DNA of 27,026 bases from an uncultured Clostridia bacterium (GTDB lineage: Bacteria > Bacillota > Clostridia > UMGS1810). The stretch lies in contig CALGRC010000097.1 of NCBI GenBank assembly GCA_937959315.1, positions 1-27,026 of the forward strand, written 5' to 3'. Each line of letters opens with the position of its first letter. Position 1 is the stretch's first letter. Both the position numbers and the translations under genes were made by a program. Shown piece by piece: positions 23,441 through 27,026 of this stretch. Under the pieces are notes generated by a model. That model had not been told where the DNA came from and ran no database searches. It saw nothing but the letters and a program-made list of their open reading frames with translations.

Positions 23441-23620
23441 ATGGAAGAAAAACGATTGCGTTATACCTTGCGCGTTGACCGTGCTGCCTTTCAAAAATTT
23501 CGTTATATCGCTGAATACGAAGGCCGTTCTGCTAATAAAGAAATCGAACAATACATCAAAAAACGGATAGCTAAATTTGAATCTATACATGGTACGATTG
23601 ACACCAATGAATGTTCATAA
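23441..23620 (+). CDS. Arc-type ribbon-helix-helix DNA-binding protein
   Basis: This is a 59-aa protein. The start RLRYTLRVD has the alternating pattern of the DNA-contacting RHH beta strand, followed by helix A (AAFQKFRYIAEYEG), the turn GRSANKEI typical of Arc-like proteins, and helix B (NKEIEQYIKKRIAKFE). RHH proteins dimerise and bind short inverted repeats as repressors. The ATG follows GTGAGGAATT, a good ribosome binding site. Two matching inverted repeats lie in the 129-bp gap to the divergent 58-aa gene, each at a predicted start site, which suggests auto-regulation plus control of the neighbour. A toxin-antitoxin role is possible but no toxin family is recognised. Confidence 0.85.
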   Translation: MEEKRLRYTLRVDRAAFQKFRYIAEYEGRSANKEIEQYIKKRIAKFESIHGTIDTNECS

Positions 23621-23811
23621 TTCCTAAAACCTTGGGGCGCTGCCCCAAACCCCGGCCTTCGAAGCTACGCTCCGCACCTTTTTGTTCCTTTCTCCTTTGA
23701 GAAAGGAACCGAATACCCCTACGGGGCACAGGCGAAAAACCGGGGGAAGTTTCGATTCTTCCCCCGGTACCCCCTTCACCGACCCTGCCGGGGGCAGCCA
23801 TGCTACGAAGA

Positions 23812-23857
23812 AAAACCCAGGTAGCCAACAGCTTTCGGCTACCTGGGTTTTATTTTT
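23812..23857. terminator. Strong bidirectional terminator-like hairpin
   Basis: AAAACCCAGGTAGCC and GGCTACCTGGGTTTT pair perfectly over 15 bp around a 10-nt loop, followed by TATTTTT. It is the only hairpin of the array with proper A- and T-runs, and may terminate the RHH transcript and read-through from the convergent response regulator operon. Confidence 0.8.
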
Positions 23858-23964
23858 GCTTCAAAGCGTTACCCACCCCGCGGAGCGGTCGTTTGTGGGG
23901 TCCGGGGGAATCGAAACCCCCGGCGCTTTTGGTTACTTTTGGCGTATAAAAGTAACCGCCCGCC

Positions 23965-24050
23965 GCGCGGAGCGGCAAATGGGGGTTTGGGGGGTACCCC
24001 CAAGGTTTTCCTGCGGCGTGGAGCCGCAAATTGGGTTTGGGGGGTACCCC
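23965..24050. repeat. Direct repeat, two units with a 50-51 bp period
   Basis: Units at 23965-24000 and 24016-24050 share about 33 of 36 positions, including GGGTTTGGGGGGTACCCC at the right end; the second unit is one base shorter. The second unit abuts the stop codon of the response regulator. A diverged third relative is visible near 23878-23908. Confidence 0.8.
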
Positions 24051-24051
24051 A

Positions 24052-24744
24052 TCAAATTTTAAACCGGTAGCCCGCGCCCCACACCGTTTCAATATACTGC
24101 GGCTTGCCGGGGTTTTCCTCTATTTTTTCCCGGATACGCGCAATATGTACTGTTACCGTAGAGGCATCCGACAATGCATCATATCCCCACACCCGCTCAA
24201 ACAGCGTTTCCTTATCGTACACCCGGTTGGGATTCTTCACCAAAAACAGCAGCAAATCAAATTCCTTTTGCTTGAGCGTCACTTCCCTGTCGTTGACATA
24301 CACCCGGCGGTCCTGCTCATCAATGGAAAGCCCCCGTACCCGGATGATTTTATTGCGCCCGCCGCCCGCTTGGCCGCGCAGCTTTTCATACGTTTTCAAA
24401 TGGCTGTTAACCCGCGCCACCAGCTCGCCCATGGAAAAAGGCTTTGTAATATAATCATCCGCACCCAGCGTCAGCCCCTTGATTTTATACAGTTCCTCAT
24501 CCCGTGCCGACACCACCAGTACCGGCATTTCTTTGGTCTCGGAAATTTCCCGTAAGATGTCAAAGCCATCCTTTTTGGGCAGCATCAAGTCCAAAATCAC
24601 CAGGTCAATGTCCTCTTCCCGGATTTTTTTTAGGCCCTCCTCGCCGTCAAATGCACAAAGCACTTTATACCCGCTCATTTCCAGGTAATCCCGCTGCAGC
24701 TCCGCAATACTCACGTCGTCTTCCACAATCAATATCTGCTTCAT
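24052..24744 (-). CDS. OmpR/PhoB-type response regulator
   Basis: This is a cytoplasmic DNA-binding regulator of 230 aa. The receiver domain (1 to about 118) has the acidic pair Glu8/Asp9 with Asp10, phospho-acceptor Asp52 (ILDLMLPKKDG), Ser79 and Lys101 in ITKPF. A winged-helix effector domain follows (about 130-230), with VTLKQKEFDLLLFLVKNPNR and STVTVHIARIREKIEENP, ending TVWGAGYRFKI as OmpR-class proteins do. The ATG overlaps the kinase stop by 4 bp (ATGA), so the pair is translationally coupled. Its likely target is the ABC transporter operon it belongs to, by analogy to similar clusters. A repeat array follows the gene. Confidence 0.95.
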   Translation of the reverse strand: MKQILIVEDDVSIAELQRDYLEMSGYKVLCAFDGEEGLKKIREEDIDLVILDLMLPKKDGFDILREISETKEMPVLVVSARDEELYKIKGLTLGADDYITKPFSMGELVARVNSHLKTYEKLRGQAGGGRNKIIRVRGLSIDEQDRRVYVNDREVTLKQKEFDLLLFLVKNPNRVYDKETLFERVWGYDALSDASTVTVHIARIREKIEENPGKPQYIETVWGAGYRFKI

Positions 24745-26051
24745 ACATCCACCCTTTTCCATGAAATCAAGATGCTTGTCCCTTTGCCAACCTCGCTCAC
24801 CGCCCAAATACGGCCGCCCATCCCCTCTACCATCTGTTTGGCAATGGCCAGCCCCAGCCCGCTGGAACCCTCAATCCGCCTTGCCGCGTCTGCACGGTAA
24901 AACCGGTCAAAAATCCGCGGCAAATCCTCTTTGGCAATGCCGTGCCCATTGTCCCGAAACTCCAAAACCACCTGCCTTCGGTCGCCGCGCAGTACAATGT
25001 CCAGTGCCCCGGTACCCGCCTGGGTATGCTTCCGGGCATTATCGATAATATTTTGCACCACCCGCCGGAACCGCGCAGGGTCAATCCGGACAAAAACCTG
25101 GTTTCCCATTCGGTTTTCCAGGGCAATCTTCTTGCCTTCCGTTTCAAATGAAAACCGCATATCCTCTACTGAATCAGCAAGATACCCACCCAACTCCACC
25201 ATTTCAAAGTCAAACGGTATCTGCCCCAAATCCAGCTTGGAATACAACAGCAAATCCGCAATCATAGAAGATATCAGCGTGGTTTTAGACAGCGCCGCCC
25301 GCAGATATTTTTCCCGTTTTTCCGGCGTATCGGCCACCCCGTCCAAAATACCTTCTAAATAACCGCGCACTGCTGTCACCGGCGTTTTCAGGTCATGCGA
25401 AATACTAGATACCAAAAATTTTCGGTTGTCATCGTACTTTTCCTTATAATACACCGATTCCTTGAGTTTCAACCGCAGCAGTTCCACCGCCTGGCAGAGC
25501 TCGCGCACCTCGCCCTCGCCCTCATCGGCAATTTCAATGTTGAGTTCCCCGCCGCTCAGCCGCTCAGCTTCCTGCCGCAGCCTGACAATCGGCTGGATAA
25601 TCGTTTTTTTATTTTGCCGCTGCGCTACCAGCGACGCAATGATAAATGTAACCAAAAATGCACAAATGATAAAAGCAATCAGCACCTGGTAAAACCGGTC
25701 CATATTCACCAGCGGCGTCAGAGTAATCAGCTGATAGCCGTCGCCGGCATTGGTGCGGAATTCTTCAGTATCCGCCGTATAATTCGCCCCTTTGATCTGA
25801 TAGACTGCTTTATTCATCTCCATGTCCATCAAAATATCCTTTACCTGCAAATTGCTCAAATCTTTTGTAGCATACAAAAGCTCATTATTTTTCAATAGGA
25901 TAAATTCCGTCTCAATCCGGCCGCCTTTGATAGGCACTTTCACAGCCTCTAAATAAAGATAGCCAAACAGCAGGCTAACGCAGGTGGTAATAAACACCGT
26001 ACAAAGCAGGATATTTAAATTTTGCGCCAGCAGCCGCGACTGAATTTTCAT
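24741..26051 (-). CDS. Membrane sensor histidine kinase
   Basis: This is a 436-aa kinase with two membrane helices (about 13-35 and 120-143) enclosing an external sensor region of about 85 residues with no recognised fold, then a HAMP linker (about 144-200). The phosphorylated His219 lies in SSISHDLKTPVTAVRGYLEG. ATP-binding boxes follow: N box (QNIIDNARKHT, 333-343), G1 DNGHGI (367-372), F box (RIFDRFYRA) and G2 GSSGLGLA (395-402). It phosphorylates the overlapping response regulator gene's product. It begins 11 bp after the permease gene. The sizeable external loop separates it from the short-loop BceS type that senses through its transporter. Confidence 0.94.
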   Translation of the reverse strand: MKIQSRLLAQNLNILLCTVFITTCVSLLFGYLYLEAVKVPIKGGRIETEFILLKNNELLYATKDLSNLQVKDILMDMEMNKAVYQIKGANYTADTEEFRTNAGDGYQLITLTPLVNMDRFYQVLIAFIICAFLVTFIIASLVAQRQNKKTIIQPIVRLRQEAERLSGGELNIEIADEGEGEVRELCQAVELLRLKLKESVYYKEKYDDNRKFLVSSISHDLKTPVTAVRGYLEGILDGVADTPEKREKYLRAALSKTTLISSMIADLLLYSKLDLGQIPFDFEMVELGGYLADSVEDMRFSFETEGKKIALENRMGNQVFVRIDPARFRRVVQNIIDNARKHTQAGTGALDIVLRGDRRQVVLEFRDNGHGIAKEDLPRIFDRFYRADAARRIEGSSGLGLAIAKQMVEGMGGRIWAVSEVGKGTSILISWKRVDV

Positions 26052-26062
26052 CTGTTACACCC

Positions 26063-26806
26063 TCATATCTGTTTCCGTTCAAATAAGTAATAACCCGCGC
26101 CAAACAACATCAGCCCAAATCCGGCAAAAATGAGCAGCACACGGAAAATCTTTTGCCAATTGATAAACGAGCCCAAAAAGAGATTATACCAGTCAAACAT
26201 GGAGGTAAAAAAGAAGCTCTGGTATCCGGAAAATCCAAATTGCAGCCCTAAAAACACCAAATAAACCAAAATGGTCAGCATAAACGCGCTGGTTGTACCA
26301 CGGGCGGCATTGGAAATCAGCATCACCAGCAGTGCAAAGACAAACAGCGGGAAAAACGAGGCCGCATACGCAACAATGACATGGAAAAACCCTACATTCC
26401 CGCCGTTGACAAACAACGAAATAATCAGCGACACCACCATGACAAACAACAGGTTTGCCAAAATAAAGGTAGCAGCCGCCAGCATTTTGGACAGATACAC
26501 CTTGAGCCGCGTCACCGGGCGGGTCAGCGTAAATTTAATGGTGCCGTCCGACAATTCCCCGCCAAACATATCGATACAGATAAAAGCCGTAAACAACGGG
26601 ATCAGCGTCCGGCTTAGCACTGACAGCACCATTATGGCAAATTCCGTTTTCCCGGTCACGCGGATACCCATAAAATTGTTGATGCTGGACACAATGACGC
26701 CTGCCAGCAAAATGGCGGCAATAGACAAAATGGCAGCAACAATACTCTTTTTCTTTTTTGATATTTTATACAGTTCATTGCAGTACGCAGATTTCAAACT
26801 AGACAT
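26063..26806 (-). CDS. ABC-2 type transporter permease
   Basis: This is a membrane protein of 247 aa with about six hydrophobic segments (near 22-42, 57-80, 108-132, 140-162, 170-192 and 222-242). The cytoplasmic loop GELSDGTIKFTLTRPVTRLKVYLSK is the hallmark of ABC-2 permeases of the drug or bacteriocin exporter type. It overlaps the end of the ATPase gene by 8 bp, so the two form one transporter. Joined to a two-component system, it fits a self-protection or antimicrobial efflux module; the substrate is unknown. Confidence 0.9.
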   Translation of the reverse strand: MSSLKSAYCNELYKISKKKKSIVAAILSIAAILLAGVIVSSINNFMGIRVTGKTEFAIMVLSVLSRTLIPLFTAFICIDMFGGELSDGTIKFTLTRPVTRLKVYLSKMLAAATFILANLLFVMVVSLIISLFVNGGNVGFFHVIVAYAASFFPLFVFALLVMLISNAARGTTSAFMLTILVYLVFLGLQFGFSGYQSFFFTSMFDWYNLFLGSFINWQKIFRVLLIFAGFGLMLFGAGYYLFERKQI

Positions 26807-27026
26807 GCGCCTCTACCTCCCGGATGTAATATTCTTCCAGCGACGCACAGTTTTGCAGAATATCTGCCGTATAGGCACAGCCCAACAGCCGCCCCTGGTG
26901 CAGCAGCCCTACGCGGTTGCAGGTAAGCTCCACATCATGAATCAAATGGCTGGAGATAAAAAAGGTAGTCCGTTCTTCCTGCGACAAGCGTAAAATCAAA
27001 TTGCGCATCTCCACCATGCCTTCCAC
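26799..27026 (-). CDS. ABC transporter ATP-binding protein, C-terminal fragment
   Basis: Only the last 75 codons are present; the gene runs off the window edge. The fragment begins just after the D-loop region (EGMVEMRNLILRLS), contains the H-loop His in FFISSHLIHDVELTCNRVGLLHQGRLL, and ends with a short C-terminal tail. The Walker motifs lie beyond base 27026. Overlap with the permease gene shows it is that transporter's ATPase. The true start is outside the window. Confidence 0.92.
   Translation of the reverse strand: MEGMVEMRNLILRLSQEERTTFFISSHLIHDVELTCNRVGLLHQGRLLGCAYTADILQNCASLEEYYIREVEAHV

Larger units (their letters stand above)
23621..24051. repeat. Gene-free hairpin and direct-repeat array
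   Basis: This 431-bp stretch holds no convincing gene. It is a chain of perfect hairpins: TTGGGGC/GCCCCAA (23632-23648), GTTCCTTTCTC/GAGAAAGGAAC (23684-23709), ACCGGGGGAAG/CTTCCCCCGGT (23739-23768), CTGCC/GGCAG (23785-23797), a 15-bp terminator-like stem (23812-23851), CCGGGGG/CCCCCGG (23902-23923) and GGTTACTTTT/AAAAGTAACC (23931-23957). The string GGTACCCC occurs three times (23766, 23993 and 24043 onward), and CGGAGCGG twice with a third variant copy. This looks like a cluster of dispersed extragenic palindromic repeats. The apparent reading frames across it are by-products of G- and C-runs. Confidence 0.8.

Noticed and set aside
23880..23930. tRNA-like T-arm (GGGGG-TTTCGATT-CCCCC on the minus strand)
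   Set aside because: The loop is 8 nt rather than 7, and no acceptor, D or anticodon arm can be built around it; it belongs to the hairpin array.
23965..24050. CRISPR array
   Set aside because: Only two diverged units abut each other with no unique spacers of constant length, and no cas genes are present.
23682..24092. Open frames on both strands across the repeat array
   Set aside because: They consist of G/P/R-rich low-complexity translation over hairpins, without ribosome binding sites or family resemblance.

Overview
The window reads as one contig from an uncultured Clostridia-type member of the Bacillota. The evidence is strong AGGAGG-type ribosome binding sites, sigma-A promoters, a long Firmicutes-type SRP RNA next to dnaX, a YwlE-type arginine phosphatase and S-layer-homology (SLH) domains. 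The genus cannot be told. UGA, UAG and UAA all serve as stops, so the code is standard. Bases 1-47 are not genomic: they are an Illumina P7 / index / read-2 adapter tail joined to the contig. The real sequence starts at about base 48, inside a truncated gene, and ends at 27026 inside an ABC transporter ATPase gene.

Layout, with most genes on the minus strand. (1) 48-9663 is one co-directional run, read right to left: hom, thrB, lysC (aspartate to threonine pathway), a P2A Ca2+-type ATPase, rlmB, the copper ATPase copA, an ACT-domain protein (UPF0237) and the start of a PFL/UPF0210 protein. A good promoter sits at the 3' end of dnaX. (2) 9749-11741 is dnaX, carrying an in-phase A AAA AAG slippery heptamer, behind the SRP RNA gene and its promoter. 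(3) A plus-strand GNAT acetyltransferase and a minus-strand secreted SLH protein share a bidirectional terminator at about 12430. (4) 14302-18345 is a translation and modification cluster: prfA, sua5/tsaC (frameshifted), ywlE, rimI, tsaD. (5) 18417-21053 is a second P2A ATPase interrupted by an in-frame UGA. (6) 21145-23156 on the plus strand holds azlC, azlD and a fructuronate-reductase-like SDR. (7) 23135-23620 is a small divergent module: a 58-aa acidic protein and a 59-aa ribbon-helix-helix (Arc-type) regulator, with two near-identical inverted repeats at the two predicted transcription starts. (8) 23621-24051 is a gene-free array of hairpins and direct repeats. (9) 24052-27026 is an ABC transporter plus two-component system operon (ATPase, permease, histidine kinase, response regulator).

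Most genes are ordinary housekeeping. The points that stand out are the divergent RHH module with twin operators, the dnaX frameshift signal, the nonsense codon in the second Ca2+-type ATPase, the frameshift in sua5, the repeat array, and the adapter tail, which is a data-quality warning for the whole contig. I saw no CRISPR array, transposase, phage structural gene, tRNA or rRNA.
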